A stretch of 64,000 nt of DNA, taken from contig CAXTIU010000012.1 in NCBI GenBank assembly GCA_964244495.1, positions 62,001-126,000 of the forward strand. Reading direction: 5' to 3'. The position numbers were made by a program, and so were the translations under genes. A model generated the notes under the pieces. It was not told the origin of the DNA. It was given only the letters and a program-made list of their open reading frames with translations, and did no database searches. Within the stretch, counting starts at the first letter, position 1, and each line of letters starts with the position of its first letter. Origin of the DNA: RH-AL1 sp964244495 (GTDB taxonomy: Bacteria; Pseudomonadota; Alphaproteobacteria; Rhizobiales; Beijerinckiaceae). Below are positions 7,635-16,682 of the stretch, in pieces.

Positions 7635-8813
7635 CTAGCCTTCCAGTGCGAGCGAGACACCCATCAGGTCGCCGTCGGTGCCGCGCGCGCCGAGGATCGA
7701 CAGGCCGACCGGTGCGCCGTCCACGCGCGCGCCGGGAATGTTCACCTGCGGCACGCCGGTCAGGCCGCCGTGGCTGGTCAGGCAGGCGATGCGCTCGCGC
7801 AGCGGGGTCAGCTCGCGCAGCGGCAGGCCCTTGGGCGGCGCCGGGAACGGCGTCGTCGGCAGGCACAGGATCGTGCCGGGCTGGAGCAGCAGCGACAGCC
7901 GCGCCCGCGCCTCCAGCCGCATCAGGGCGGCGGCGTTACGCTCGGCGTCGGCCATCATCGATCCCTGCACGAGCGCGCGGGCGACGCCGAAGGCCAGGCG
8001 CGGGTTGCAGGTGTCCAGCCACGGCTCGAAGGTGCGCCACGCCTCGCTGCCCTGGAGCACGCGCTGCGCCCGCTGCCACACCGACAGGCCGGGCGGCGCC
8101 ATCGTCACGTCGCGGCGCGCGCCGATGAGGCCGCCGAGCCGGTCGACGAGCGGCGTCAGGGCGGCGCGCACCGCCTCATCGGCGAAACCGAAGGCGTCGG
8201 TCGCCACCAGCAGGGTGGTCGGCAGGATTCTGGGCGAGGTCAACGGCACCGACGCACCGAACAACACGGCCCCGACGCGGGCGAAGGTGACGGCGTCACG
8301 GGCGAACCAGCCGCAGGTGTCCGAGCCCGGCGCCTGCGCGGCGATGCCGGTGACGTCGATCCGTCCATGCGTCGGGCGGATGCCGTAGAGCCCGCAGAAG
8401 CTCGCCGGCACCCTGACCGAGCCGCCGGTGTCGGTGCCGAGGGCGAAGTCGCAGGCGCCGGACGCCACCGCCGAGGCGGAGCCGCTCGACGAGCCGCCGG
8501 GCACGCGGTCCGGGGCGGCCGGGTTGAGGGGCGTGCCGTCGTGGGCGTTCTCACCTAAAATGCCGAGCGACACCTCGTCGGTGACCGTCTTACCGATCAC
8601 GGAGGCGCCGGCGTCGAGCAGGGTTCGCACGACGGCGGCGTGGCGGGTCGGTGTCGGGCGGTGGCGCGGCCAGTCCGGGTTGCCGCCGCCGGTCGGCACG
8701 CCGGCGAGGTCGATCAGGTCCTTGACCGCGAAGGTGAGCCCGGCGAGCGGCCCGGTGGGCGCGCCGGCGACGGTGGCGCGTGGGCCAGGCAGGAACGCGT
8801 CAGTCGCCGTCAT
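7635..8813 (-). CDS. Amidase signature enzyme, AtzE-like
   Basis: 392 residues with the Ser-cisSer-Lys triad of the amidase signature family: K31 in FAVKDLID, the GGSSSGSA loop (106-113), and nucleophile S132 in GTDTGGSVRVP. It is shorter than typical 450-500 residue amidases, in line with AtzE-type enzymes, which act on carboxybiuret-like amides with a small partner AtzG. No AtzG (DUF4089) gene is visible beside it. The start overlaps the end of the upstream ATPase gene by 14 bases, so it is co-transcribed with an importer that may bring in its substrate. Confidence 0.85.
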   Translation of the reverse strand: MTATDAFLPGPRATVAGAPTGPLAGLTFAVKDLIDLAGVPTGGGNPDWPRHRPTPTRHAAVVRTLLDAGASVIGKTVTDEVSLGILGENAHDGTPLNPAAPDRVPGGSSSGSASAVASGACDFALGTDTGGSVRVPASFCGLYGIRPTHGRIDVTGIAAQAPGSDTCGWFARDAVTFARVGAVLFGASVPLTSPRILPTTLLVATDAFGFADEAVRAALTPLVDRLGGLIGARRDVTMAPPGLSVWQRAQRVLQGSEAWRTFEPWLDTCNPRLAFGVARALVQGSMMADAERNAAALMRLEARARLSLLLQPGTILCLPTTPFPAPPKGLPLRELTPLRERIACLTSHGGLTGVPQVNIPGARVDGAPVGLSILGARGTDGDLMGVSLALEG

Positions 8814-10482
8814 GCGTGACCGCCTCCTCGGGAGGCGAACCTCGGGGACGCGCGTCCTGCCAATCCGCGCCGGGCACGGCGGCGAACAGCGCCTTGGTGT
8901 AGGGGTGCTGCGGCTCGGCGAAGATCCTGGCGGTCGGCGCCACCTCGACCACTTGGCCGGCCTTCATCACGGCGATGCGGTCGCAGACCTGGAGCGCGAC
9001 GCGCAGGTCGTGGGTCACGAAGACCACGCTGAGGTGGAGGCGCGCCTTGATGTCGGCCAGCAGCGCCAGCACCTGCGCCTGCACGGACACGTCGAGCGCC
9101 GAGACCGGCTCGTCGGCGACCAGCACCTCGGGGTGGAGCGCGAGGGCGCGGGCGATGCCGATCCGCTGGCGCTGCCCGCCGCTGAACTCGTGCGGGTATC
9201 GCCCTGCTGCGGCGGCATCGAGCCCGACCAGCCTCAGCATCGCCCGCGCCTCGTCCCGCGCCGTCGCGGGCGCCATGCCGTGGATGATCGGCCCTTCCGC
9301 GACGATGTCGACGACGCGCTGGCGGGGATCGAGCGAGCCGTAAGGGTCCTGGAACACCATCTGGATCCGCTTGCGAACCGGCCGCATCTTCGCGCGCGAG
9401 AGGTGGGCGATGTCGCGGCCCTCCAGCAGGATGGCGCCGCCGTCGATCGGCATCAGCCGGGTCACGGCGCGGGCCAGCGTGCTCTTGCCCGACCCGCTCT
9501 CGCCCACGATGCCCAAGGTTTCGCCCCGGCGCAGTTCGAGGTCGACGCGATCGAGCGCCCGCACGACCCGACCGCCGAACGGCCCGCGCGCGCCGTAGGT
9601 CTTGGCGATGCCGCGTCCCTCCAGCACTTTGGCGCCGTTGCTCGGCGGCCGGACGGGCGGCGCGGTCAGCTTCGGCACGGCGGCGATCAGCGCCTTCGTA
9701 TAAGGATGGGTGGGCGCACGCAGCACGGCGTCGACGGAGCCTTGCTCGACCAGCGTGCCTTTCTGGAGCACGGCGACGTTGTCGGCGATGTCGGCCACCA
9801 CGCCGAAATCGTGGGTGATGAACAGCACCGCCGTGCCGTGCTCGCGCTGCAGGGCGCGGATCAGGTGGAGGATCTGCGCCTGCGTGGTCACGTCGAGCGC
9901 GGTCGTCGGCTCGTCGGCGATCAGCAGGCGGGGGTCGAGGGCGAGCGCCATGGCGATCATCGCGCGCTGCCGCTGCCCGCCGCTGAGCTGGTGCGGGTAG
10001 GATCGCGCGAGCCGCGCCGGCTCCGGCAGGTGGACGCTGTCGAGCAACGCGACGACCCGCTCGCGCCGGGCGCGCCGGCCGAGCCTGGTGTGGATGCGCA
10101 GCACCTCGTCGAGCTGGCGGCCGATTCTATGCAGCGGGTTCAAGGCGCTCATCGGCTCCTGAAAGATCATCGCGATCCCCGCGCCCCGCATCGCGCGCAT
10201 CGTCCGCGCGTCGGCGGCGGCGAGGTCGCGCCCCTCGAACAGGATGCGTCCGCCGGCGACCCGGACGCGCGGGCCGGGCAGCAGGCCGAGGATCGCGCGC
10301 GCCACCAGCGATTTGCCCGAGCCGCTCTCGCCGATCAGGCAGGTGACCTCGCCGGCGCGCAGCACGAGGTCCACGTCGCCGACGGCGTGCGGCCGGTCGG
10401 CGCCGGGCGGCAGCGCGATCGTCAGCCTCGCGAGTTCGAGGACGGTGGGCTTGGCGGGGACGTTCGCCATCAGTGCGTTCAT
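8800..10482 (-). CDS. ABC transporter, fused double ATPase (DppD-DppF type)
   Basis: 560 residues. Start ATG 10482 overlaps the stop of the upstream permease (ATGA), which decides it over a longer frame and over ATG 10470. Two complete nucleotide-binding domains are in tandem: each has Walker A GESGSGKS, a signature (LSGGQRQRA, then FSGGQRQRI) and Walker B (LLIADEPT, then VLVADEPV). Each half ends with the HPYTKAL element typical of oligopeptide/nickel-type importers. It energises import through the two permeases encoded just upstream. Confidence 0.95.
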   Translation of the reverse strand: MNALMANVPAKPTVLELARLTIALPPGADRPHAVGDVDLVLRAGEVTCLIGESGSGKSLVARAILGLLPGPRVRVAGGRILFEGRDLAAADARTMRAMRGAGIAMIFQEPMSALNPLHRIGRQLDEVLRIHTRLGRRARRERVVALLDSVHLPEPARLARSYPHQLSGGQRQRAMIAMALALDPRLLIADEPTTALDVTTQAQILHLIRALQREHGTAVLFITHDFGVVADIADNVAVLQKGTLVEQGSVDAVLRAPTHPYTKALIAAVPKLTAPPVRPPSNGAKVLEGRGIAKTYGARGPFGGRVVRALDRVDLELRRGETLGIVGESGSGKSTLARAVTRLMPIDGGAILLEGRDIAHLSRAKMRPVRKRIQMVFQDPYGSLDPRQRVVDIVAEGPIIHGMAPATARDEARAMLRLVGLDAAAAGRYPHEFSGGQRQRIGIARALALHPEVLVADEPVSALDVSVQAQVLALLADIKARLHLSVVFVTHDLRVALQVCDRIAVMKAGQVVEVAPTARIFAEPQHPYTKALFAAVPGADWQDARPRGSPPEEAVTHDGD

Positions 10483-11306
10483 CTGGCGCGCGATCGAGGG
10501 TTCAGCGCCTCGTTCAACCCGTCGCCGACGAGGTTGATGGCCAGCACCGTGAGCAGGATGGCGAGGCCCGGGAAAGTGCAGATCCACCAGGCGGAGCGCA
10601 GCACCGCGCGCCCGGCGGCGATGATCAGCCCCCAGCTCATCACGTTGGGATCGCCGAGCCCCAGGAACGCCAGACCCGCCTCGAGGAGGATCGCGGTGCC
10701 GATCAAGAGGGCGCCGACGGCGACGATCGCCGCGGTGCAGTTGGGCAGCATGTGACGCAAGATGATCCGCGCGTCGCTGGCGCCGAGCCCTGCGCAGGCC
10801 AGCACGAACTCCCGGCCGCCGAGCGACGCGAACTCGCCGCGCACCAGGCGCGCGATCGCCGGCCAGGACACGGCGGCGATGGCGATGATCTCGGTGCCGA
10901 CCGACGGCGACAGGATCGCCACGATGAGGATGGCGAGGATGAAGGCCGGGATCGTCTGGAAGAATTCGGTGAGGCGCATCAGGACGACCTCGACCGGGCC
11001 GCGGTAATAGCCGGCGAGGCCGCCGACCAGCGTGCCGAAGGCGATGGCGATCAGCGTCGAGCCGACGCCGATCGAGAGCGAGGTGCGGGCACCGTAGGCG
11101 ATCTCCGCCGCCACGTCGCGGCCGAGCGTGTCCGTGCCGAGCGGGAACCGGCCGCCCGGCGGCTGGAGCGCCGGACCGACGAGGCCGAACGGGTCGCCGG
11201 GGTAGAGCACCGGCGATAGCGCCACCAGCAGCAGCAGGCCGACCAGCACCGCCGCCCCGAACAGGGCCATCCTGTTGCGGGCGAACCGTGCGAGCCCGGC
11301 CCGCAT
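10479..11306 (-). CDS. ABC transporter permease (DppC type)
   Basis: 275 residues, about six membrane helices, beginning with a short cytosolic tail and FARNRMALFGAAVLVGLLLL. The conserved GTDTLGRDV segment and the EAA-like loop (LRHMLPNCTAAIVA) are those of DppC/OppC-type permeases. Its stop overlaps the ATPase start by four bases, and it starts one base after the stop of the DppB-type permease, so the genes should be translated together. Confidence 0.94.
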   Translation of the reverse strand: MRAGLARFARNRMALFGAAVLVGLLLLVALSPVLYPGDPFGLVGPALQPPGGRFPLGTDTLGRDVAAEIAYGARTSLSIGVGSTLIAIAFGTLVGGLAGYYRGPVEVVLMRLTEFFQTIPAFILAILIVAILSPSVGTEIIAIAAVSWPAIARLVRGEFASLGGREFVLACAGLGASDARIILRHMLPNCTAAIVAVGALLIGTAILLEAGLAFLGLGDPNVMSWGLIIAAGRAVLRSAWWICTFPGLAILLTVLAINLVGDGLNEALNPRSRAR

Positions 11307-11307
11307 C

Positions 11308-12279
11308 CTAAAGCTCCATCCGGGGGTCGAGCGATACGTAGACGAGGTCGACCGCGAGGTTGACGACCACCACCAGGCAGGCGGAGACGAAGAAGATGCC
11401 GAGCAACAGGTTGAGGTCGCGCGATTGCAGCGCGTCGAAGGCCAGCGTGCCGACGCCCGGCCAGCCGAACACGGTTTCCACCACGATCGAGCCGCCGATC
11501 AGGTTGCCGGCCTGCACGCCGGCCATGGTCACCACCGGCAGCAGCGCGTTGCGCATCACGTGGCCGGTCATGATGCGGCGCTCGGTCTGCCCCTTGGCCC
11601 GCGCGGTCGTCACGTAGTCCATGCCGACCTGCTCCAGCACGGAGGCGCGCATCACGCGGGCGTAGACGGCGAGGTAGAACAGGGCCAGCGACACCGCCGG
11701 CATCACGAGGTGGCGGGCGACGTCGGCGGCCTCCGCCCAACCCTCGGCGTCGGCGCCCACCGTGTCGAAGCCGCTGGTCGGCAGCCACTCGAGCCGGATC
11801 GCGAACACCACGATCATCATCAGCCCCAGCCAGAAGCCCGGCGTCGCGTAGGCTATGAGGCTGACGAGGCTGATCACCGCGTCGCGCCAGCGGCTGCGCC
11901 CGGTCGCCGCCACCAGCCCAAGCAGCGTGCCGACCACCAGCGCGATGGCGAAAGCGGTCAGCATCAGCAGCGCCGTCGGCCCCAGCCGGTCGAGGATCAG
12001 GGACGCGACCGAGCTGTCGTTGCGGAAGGAATAGCCGAGGTCGAAGTGCAGCATGTTGACGAGGTAGACCACGAACTGCGCGCCGAGCGACCGGTCGAGC
12101 CCGAACTTGTGGCGCAGTTCGTCCATGTATTCCGGGGTCGCCGCGCCGTTCTCCCCCGCCAGCACCGAGGCGGCGTCGCCCGGCGCCAGGTGGATCAGGA
12201 AGAAGTTGAGCACAAGGATGCCGAGCACGACCGGGATCGCCAGCAGCAGCCGGCTGCCGAGAGTGCGCGCGAGCCGCAC
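11308..12279 (-). CDS. ABC transporter permease (DppB type)
   Basis: 323 residues with an N-terminal helix LLLAIPVVLGILVLNFFLIHLAPGD, the hallmark of DppB/OppB permeases, and the EAA-like loop ARAKGQTERRIMTGHVMRN. The ATG at 12279 lies four bases after the substrate-binding protein stop. Pairs with the DppC-type permease downstream to form the membrane channel of the importer. Confidence 0.94.
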   Translation of the reverse strand: MRLARTLGSRLLLAIPVVLGILVLNFFLIHLAPGDAASVLAGENGAATPEYMDELRHKFGLDRSLGAQFVVYLVNMLHFDLGYSFRNDSSVASLILDRLGPTALLMLTAFAIALVVGTLLGLVAATGRSRWRDAVISLVSLIAYATPGFWLGLMMIVVFAIRLEWLPTSGFDTVGADAEGWAEAADVARHLVMPAVSLALFYLAVYARVMRASVLEQVGMDYVTTARAKGQTERRIMTGHVMRNALLPVVTMAGVQAGNLIGGSIVVETVFGWPGVGTLAFDALQSRDLNLLLGIFFVSACLVVVVNLAVDLVYVSLDPRMEL

Positions 12280-12283
12280 GGTC

Positions 12284-13873
12284 CTACGCCTCCAGCCAAG
12301 CCCGCTCGAAGGCCTGCTGCGTGCCGAGCGGTCCGGTCGTGTGGTCCTGCAATTTCTTGTTGAAGATGCTGACGTATTCCACGTCGATCAGCCACACGAG
12401 CGGCGAGTCCTCCACCAGGATCTGCTGAACCTTCTTGTAGGTGGCGGCGCGCTTGGCCGGATCCTGTTCGCGCATGCCCTCGCCCAGCATCCGGTCGACC
12501 TCGGCACTGGAATAGAAGCTGTCGTTGACGAAGGTCACGCCCTTGCGGATCTGGGTGGTGAGATACTGCTTGTTGAGGCCGATCACCGGATCGACGCTCT
12601 GGCTGTAGAACGGCTCGTTGATGTCGTAGTCATAGTCGGTGTAGCAGCGGCGCAGCCACGTCGCCGTGTCCTCGGAGCGCAGCGTCACCTCGATGCCGAC
12701 CTGTGCCAAAGCTTGTTTGATGTACTCCGCCTGGCGCAGCCACTGCTCGCCGAACGAGTTCACCTCCAGGTGCAGGGGAAAGCGCACGCCGCTCGCGCCG
12801 CGCGGCGCGCCGGCCCCGTCCAGCAGCTTGTTGGCGATGGCCAACCGGTCCGGCACGTCGAAGCGGCGGACGTCATCGGTGTAGAAGCCGTCGGCCTGGA
12901 ACTTGCGGCTGAGCGGTCCCGTCGCCGGCCGCCCGTAGCCGTACATCACGTCGCGCAGGATCACCCGCCGATCGATGGCGTAGGCGATGGCGAGCCTGAC
13001 GTCCTTGCTGCCGAGGTGCAGGTGGTGCTCGTTCAGCTCCAGCACGGAGAGGGCCGGCGTCATCTCGTAGCCCTTGGTCGTCAGGCCGAGGCTGGGGTTG
13101 GTCTTCATCCGGGCGAGGTCGGCGTAGTTCACCGCGCTGTAGCCGGCGAAATGCGCCTCCCCCGTCTCCATCGCCGCCGAGCGCGTGGCGGCGTCGGGGA
13201 TGAAGCGGGCGACGATGCGGTTGAGGTAGGGCAGCCCCGGCTTCCAGTACTTGTCGTTGCGGTCGAGCCGGATGAACTGCCCGCGCTCCCATTGGACGAA
13301 CTTGAACGGCCCGGTGCCGATCGGCTTGTTGGCGGAGGGGTTCTGGAGGATGTTGGTCCCCTCGAACACCGACTTGCACACGATCGGCAGGTCGCGCCCG
13401 GCGAGGAACTTCATCAGGTAGGGCGCCGGGTTCGCCAAGTGGAAGACAGCCGTGAGCGGGTCGGGCGTGTCGATGGCGGTGAGTTCGGCCAGCACCACCG
13501 GCGCGGTCGGGTGATACTTCTTCAGCACCTCCATGTAGGAATACTGGACGTCGGCGCTGGTGAACGGCTTGCCGTTGTGAAAGGTGACGCCGTCCTGCAG
13601 CTTGAAGGTGATGGTCTTGCCGTCGGGCGCGATGACCCACGACTTGGCGAGGTTCGGCTGCGGGTTCTGGTCCCAGTCGTAGGTGGCGAGACCCTCGTAG
13701 ACCTGCGTGGCGATCGGCGGGACGCTGCCGATGGTGACCATGTAATGGGCGAGCGTCGAGGGCTCCGGGTTGACGATCATGACCATGGTGCCGCCGCGCC
13801 GGGGCTCGGCGGCGTGGGCGATGCCGGAGGCCGCCAAGCCGACCGGCAGGGCGAGGACCGTCCGGCGGGACAT
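12284..13873 (-). CDS. ABC transporter substrate-binding protein (family 5)
   Basis: 529 residues, the size of DppA/OppA-type periplasmic proteins. ATG 13873 starts MSRRTVLALPVGLAASG, a short Tat-like or Sec signal with paired arginines and cleavage near AHA-A. The body has the family-5 pattern (NPEPSTLAHYM, LAKSWVIAPDGKTITFKLQDGVTFHNGKPFTSADV). It is the first gene of the operon SBP-DppB-DppC-ATPase-amidase-AtzH-like, which suggests the ligand is an amide or urea derivative hydrolysed inside the cell. Ligand identity is inference from neighbours only. Confidence 0.93.
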   Translation of the reverse strand: MSRRTVLALPVGLAASGIAHAAEPRRGGTMVMIVNPEPSTLAHYMVTIGSVPPIATQVYEGLATYDWDQNPQPNLAKSWVIAPDGKTITFKLQDGVTFHNGKPFTSADVQYSYMEVLKKYHPTAPVVLAELTAIDTPDPLTAVFHLANPAPYLMKFLAGRDLPIVCKSVFEGTNILQNPSANKPIGTGPFKFVQWERGQFIRLDRNDKYWKPGLPYLNRIVARFIPDAATRSAAMETGEAHFAGYSAVNYADLARMKTNPSLGLTTKGYEMTPALSVLELNEHHLHLGSKDVRLAIAYAIDRRVILRDVMYGYGRPATGPLSRKFQADGFYTDDVRRFDVPDRLAIANKLLDGAGAPRGASGVRFPLHLEVNSFGEQWLRQAEYIKQALAQVGIEVTLRSEDTATWLRRCYTDYDYDINEPFYSQSVDPVIGLNKQYLTTQIRKGVTFVNDSFYSSAEVDRMLGEGMREQDPAKRAATYKKVQQILVEDSPLVWLIDVEYVSIFNKKLQDHTTGPLGTQQAFERAWLEA

Positions 13874-14031
13874 CTTTGGGAACTGGGACAAACGCGGCGA
13901 CTCCGGGATGAGGCCGTGGCAGCAATCGGCATGCCATGGCGGGGCGGCGCCCTTCCCACGGCGGCACGGGCGCGTCATTGTCGGAGCGCCGCGTCGGGCC
14001 ATCGCCCCGGCGTCGAGCCGGAGGAAACCCG

Positions 14032-15042
14032 ATGGATTGGGCTACGCGGACCGGCCGCCATGATCTCGGCGACCTTTCCCTGCGATCGGGCGACATCCTC
14101 CCCGGCGCGTTCCTCAGCTGGAAGAGCTACGGCACGCTGGCGCCGGGACGCGACAACGTCGTCCTGTTCCCGACGAGCTACGGCGCCCAGCACACCGACC
14201 AGGAATGGCTGATCGCGCCTGACAAGATCCTCGACCCGACGCGCTGGTTCGTCGTCGTGCCCGACATGTTCGGCAACGGGCTGTCGTCGAGCCCGTCCAA
14301 CACGGCCGGCTACCCGGCGCTCGTCACCACCGCCGACAACGTCCGGGCGCAGCGGCGGCTCCTCGCGGAATTGTTCGGCGTGGAGCGGCTCGCGGGCGTC
14401 TACGGGTTCTCCATGGGGGCGCAGCAGAGCTACCATTGGGCCGCCCTGTTTCCGGACGCCGTCGAGCGCGCCGTCGTCGTCTGCGGCAGCGCGCGGACGG
14501 CCGTGCACAACAAGGTGTTCCTGTTGTCGCTGCAGGCGGCGCTCGAGGCGGCGCCCGAGCACATCGGCGGTGGGCGCTTCTCGGGCCAGCCGGTGGCGGC
14601 GATGCGGGCCTTCGCGCGCATCTACGCGGGCTGGGCGATGAGCCAGGACTGGTACAGGGCCGGGCTGCACCTCGCCGCGACCGGCGCCCCCGATCTCGAC
14701 ACCTTCCTCGACAAGCATTGGGCGCCGGGCTTCACCCGCCGGCACGCCGCCGACCTTTACGCGCAGACCGCGACCTGGATCGCCTCCGACATCAGTGACG
14801 ACGAGCGCTATGGCGGCGACCTGGAGCGGGCGCTCGCCGCCGTCGAGGCGCGCGTCCTGCTGATGCCGTCGACGACCGACCTCTACTTCCCCGTGGCGGA
14901 CAACGCGGCCGAGCTGCGCCACCTGCGTCACGGCAAGCTGCTACCGATCCCCTCGACCTGGGGCCACCGGGCCGGCAACCCGGTCGCGAACCAGGAGGAT
15001 CAGGCGTTCCTGGGACGCGCCGTCGCGGAATGGCTGGGCTGA
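14032..15042 (+). CDS. Alpha/beta hydrolase, homoserine O-acetyltransferase-like
   Basis: 336 residues from ATG 14032, preceded by GGAGGAAA. The fold matches the MetX/homoserine acetyltransferase branch: the nucleophile serine is in GFSMGAQQ (S127), the acid in PSTTDLYFP, and the histidine in STWGHRAGNP. MetX enzymes are usually about 370 residues with a GGSxGGMQ elbow; here it is GFSMGAQQ, so it is more likely a related hydrolase than the methionine-pathway enzyme. It stands 158 bases from the divergent ABC operon and shares its promoter region. Confidence 0.82.
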   Translation: MDWATRTGRHDLGDLSLRSGDILPGAFLSWKSYGTLAPGRDNVVLFPTSYGAQHTDQEWLIAPDKILDPTRWFVVVPDMFGNGLSSSPSNTAGYPALVTTADNVRAQRRLLAELFGVERLAGVYGFSMGAQQSYHWAALFPDAVERAVVVCGSARTAVHNKVFLLSLQAALEAAPEHIGGGRFSGQPVAAMRAFARIYAGWAMSQDWYRAGLHLAATGAPDLDTFLDKHWAPGFTRRHAADLYAQTATWIASDISDDERYGGDLERALAAVEARVLLMPSTTDLYFPVADNAAELRHLRHGKLLPIPSTWGHRAGNPVANQEDQAFLGRAVAEWLG

Positions 15043-15130
15043 GCGCCTGCTGCACCGCAGCGATCGCGACGTCGAATTGATTTGCCTTGGCACCGTTTGT
15101 GCGTGAGTGAAGGCCACCCACGACGACATT

Positions 15131-15308
15131 GCGGGAGAGACCGGACCTGGAGCGTCCGGCGCCGACGGAGCAACCACCCCGGAAACTCTCAGGCAAAAGG
15201 ACCGTGATGTCGGGGTGATCTGGAGAGAGGCGTCACGATGCGCCCGCCGAAGGGGATGTTCGACCGCGCCCGCGCGTTCGGATCAAGCTCTCAGGCAAAG
15301 AGGACAGA
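15131..15308 (+). ncRNA. Tandem glycine riboswitch
   Basis: Two glycine aptamers lie in series. The first runs from GCGGGAGAGACC (15131) through GCCGACGGAGCAACC to CTCTCAGGCAAAAGGACCG (ending about 15204). The second runs from TGGAGAGAGG (15221) through GCCGAAGGGG to CTCTCAGGCAAAGAGGAC (ending about 15306). Conserved GGAGAGA, GCCGAMGG and CTCTCAGGCAAA-GGAC elements are present in both. It precedes dadA by about 55 bases. Confidence 0.95.
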
Positions 15309-15311
15309 TGG

Positions 15312-15356
15312 GGTTCCCGGCCGGTTCGACCCGGCCTTCGTCGCCGATCGGGAACC
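15312..15356 (+). promoter_or_regulatory. Riboswitch expression platform sequestering the dadA ribosome site
   Basis: GGTTCCCG (15312-15319) can pair with CGGGAACC (15349-15356), with an inner stem GGCCGG (15319-15324)/CCGGCC (15331-15336). The only ribosome-site-like sequence before dadA, GGGAA at 15350-15354, lies in the right arm. No T-run follows, so control of translation start is more likely than termination. Structure is by eye. Confidence 0.5.
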
Positions 15357-15362
15357 ACCGAC

Positions 15363-16658
15363 ATGACCCACGTCGCCATCATCGGAGCCGGCATCACCGG
15401 CGTCACCACCGCCTACGCCCTCGCGGAACGGGGCTACCGCGTCAGCGTCTTCGACCGGCACCGCTACGCCGCCATGGAAACGTCGTTCGCCAACGGCGGC
15501 CAGCTGTCGGCCAGCAACGCCGAAGTCTGGAACAAGACGTCCACGATCGTGCAGGGCCTGCGGTGGATGCTGCGCCGCGACGCGCCGCTCCTCGTGAACC
15601 CGAAGCCGAGCTGGCATAAATACTCCTGGATGGCCGAGTTCGTACGCCAGATCCCGAACTACCACGCAAACACGGTGGAGACCGTCCGCCTCGCGATTGC
15701 CGCGCGCGAGCACATGATCGCCATGGCGCGGGCCGAGGGCATCGACTTCGACCTGGAGCGGCGCGGTATCCTGCACTTCTACCGGGACAAGGCCGGCTTC
15801 GCGAAGGCGGAGGCGGTCAACGCGCTGCTGAGGGAAGGCGGCCTGGAACGCCGGGCGGTCACGCCCGACGAGATCCGCGCGATCGAACCGACCTTGCGCG
15901 GCTCGTACTACGGCGGCTTCTTCACGCCGTCGGACAGCACCGGCGACATCCACAAGTTCACGCGCGGGCTTGCCGACGCCTGCGTGCGGCGCGGCGTCCG
16001 CTTCACCTACGACGCGGCCGTCGAGGCGATCCTGCCGCGGGGCAAGGGTCCGGACGACGGCTACGCGATCCGATGGCGACCGGTGCCCCGCGACGGACAG
16101 GTCGACGGCGGGGATGGCGGGCGCGAACAGGTGGACGCCGTCGTGATCTGCGCCGGCACGGCGAGCCGGAGCTTCGCGGCGATGCTGGGCGACACGGTCA
16201 ACATCTATCCCGTCAAGGGCTACTCGATCACCATCGACCTCCACACGACGGAGAGCCAGCAGGCGGCACCGCACGTCAGCATCCTCGACGACGCGACGAA
16301 GATCGTGACGAGCCGCCTCGGGCGCGACCGCTTCCGCGTCGCCGGCACGGCCGAGTTCAACGGCTTCAACCGCGACATCCGGCACGACCGGATCGAGCCG
16401 CTCGTCGCCTGGACCCGCGAGCAGTTCCCGGGCGTGCACACGGACCGCGTGGTGGCCTGGAGCGGCCTGCGCCCGATGATGCCGGGCATGCTCCCCAAGG
16501 TCGGGGCAGGCCGCCGGGCGGGCGTGTTCTACAACACCGGGCACGGGCACCTCGGCTGGACGCTGTCGGCGGCGACGGCGCAGATCCTGGCCGAGGCGGT
16601 GGAGGCACGCATGCCTCGCGCACCCGCCAGCCAGCCGTTGCAGGACGCGGCGGCTTGA
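15363..16658 (+). CDS. dadA: D-amino acid dehydrogenase (DadA-type FAD oxidoreductase)
   Basis: 431 residues. The N-terminal FAD site is VAIIGAGITGVTTAYALAERG (GxGxxG at residues 7-12), followed by the family segment SFANGGQLSASNAEVWN. C-terminal features include the WSGLRPMMPGMLP and FYNTGHGHLGWTLS motifs of DadA. It oxidises D-amino acids (and in this family sometimes glycine) to oxo acids at the membrane, passing electrons to quinones. A tandem glycine riboswitch in its leader ties expression to glycine level, suggesting a role in disposing of glycine or a linked amino acid. ATG 15363 is set by the GGGAA site in the riboswitch platform. Confidence 0.92.
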   Translation: MTHVAIIGAGITGVTTAYALAERGYRVSVFDRHRYAAMETSFANGGQLSASNAEVWNKTSTIVQGLRWMLRRDAPLLVNPKPSWHKYSWMAEFVRQIPNYHANTVETVRLAIAAREHMIAMARAEGIDFDLERRGILHFYRDKAGFAKAEAVNALLREGGLERRAVTPDEIRAIEPTLRGSYYGGFFTPSDSTGDIHKFTRGLADACVRRGVRFTYDAAVEAILPRGKGPDDGYAIRWRPVPRDGQVDGGDGGREQVDAVVICAGTASRSFAAMLGDTVNIYPVKGYSITIDLHTTESQQAAPHVSILDDATKIVTSRLGRDRFRVAGTAEFNGFNRDIRHDRIEPLVAWTREQFPGVHTDRVVAWSGLRPMMPGMLPKVGAGRRAGVFYNTGHGHLGWTLSAATAQILAEAVEARMPRAPASQPLQDAAA

Positions 16659-16682
16659 CGGACCATCGGTCGGGAGGGCGCG

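Noticed and set aside
8428..10755. A 775-codon plus-strand open frame
   Set aside because: Shadow of the double ATPase and amidase genes, which carry intact Walker and amidase motifs on the other strand.
12107..14212. A 701-codon plus-strand open frame
   Set aside because: It is the antisense shadow of the substrate-binding protein and part of the permease, with no recognisable product and no ribosome site.
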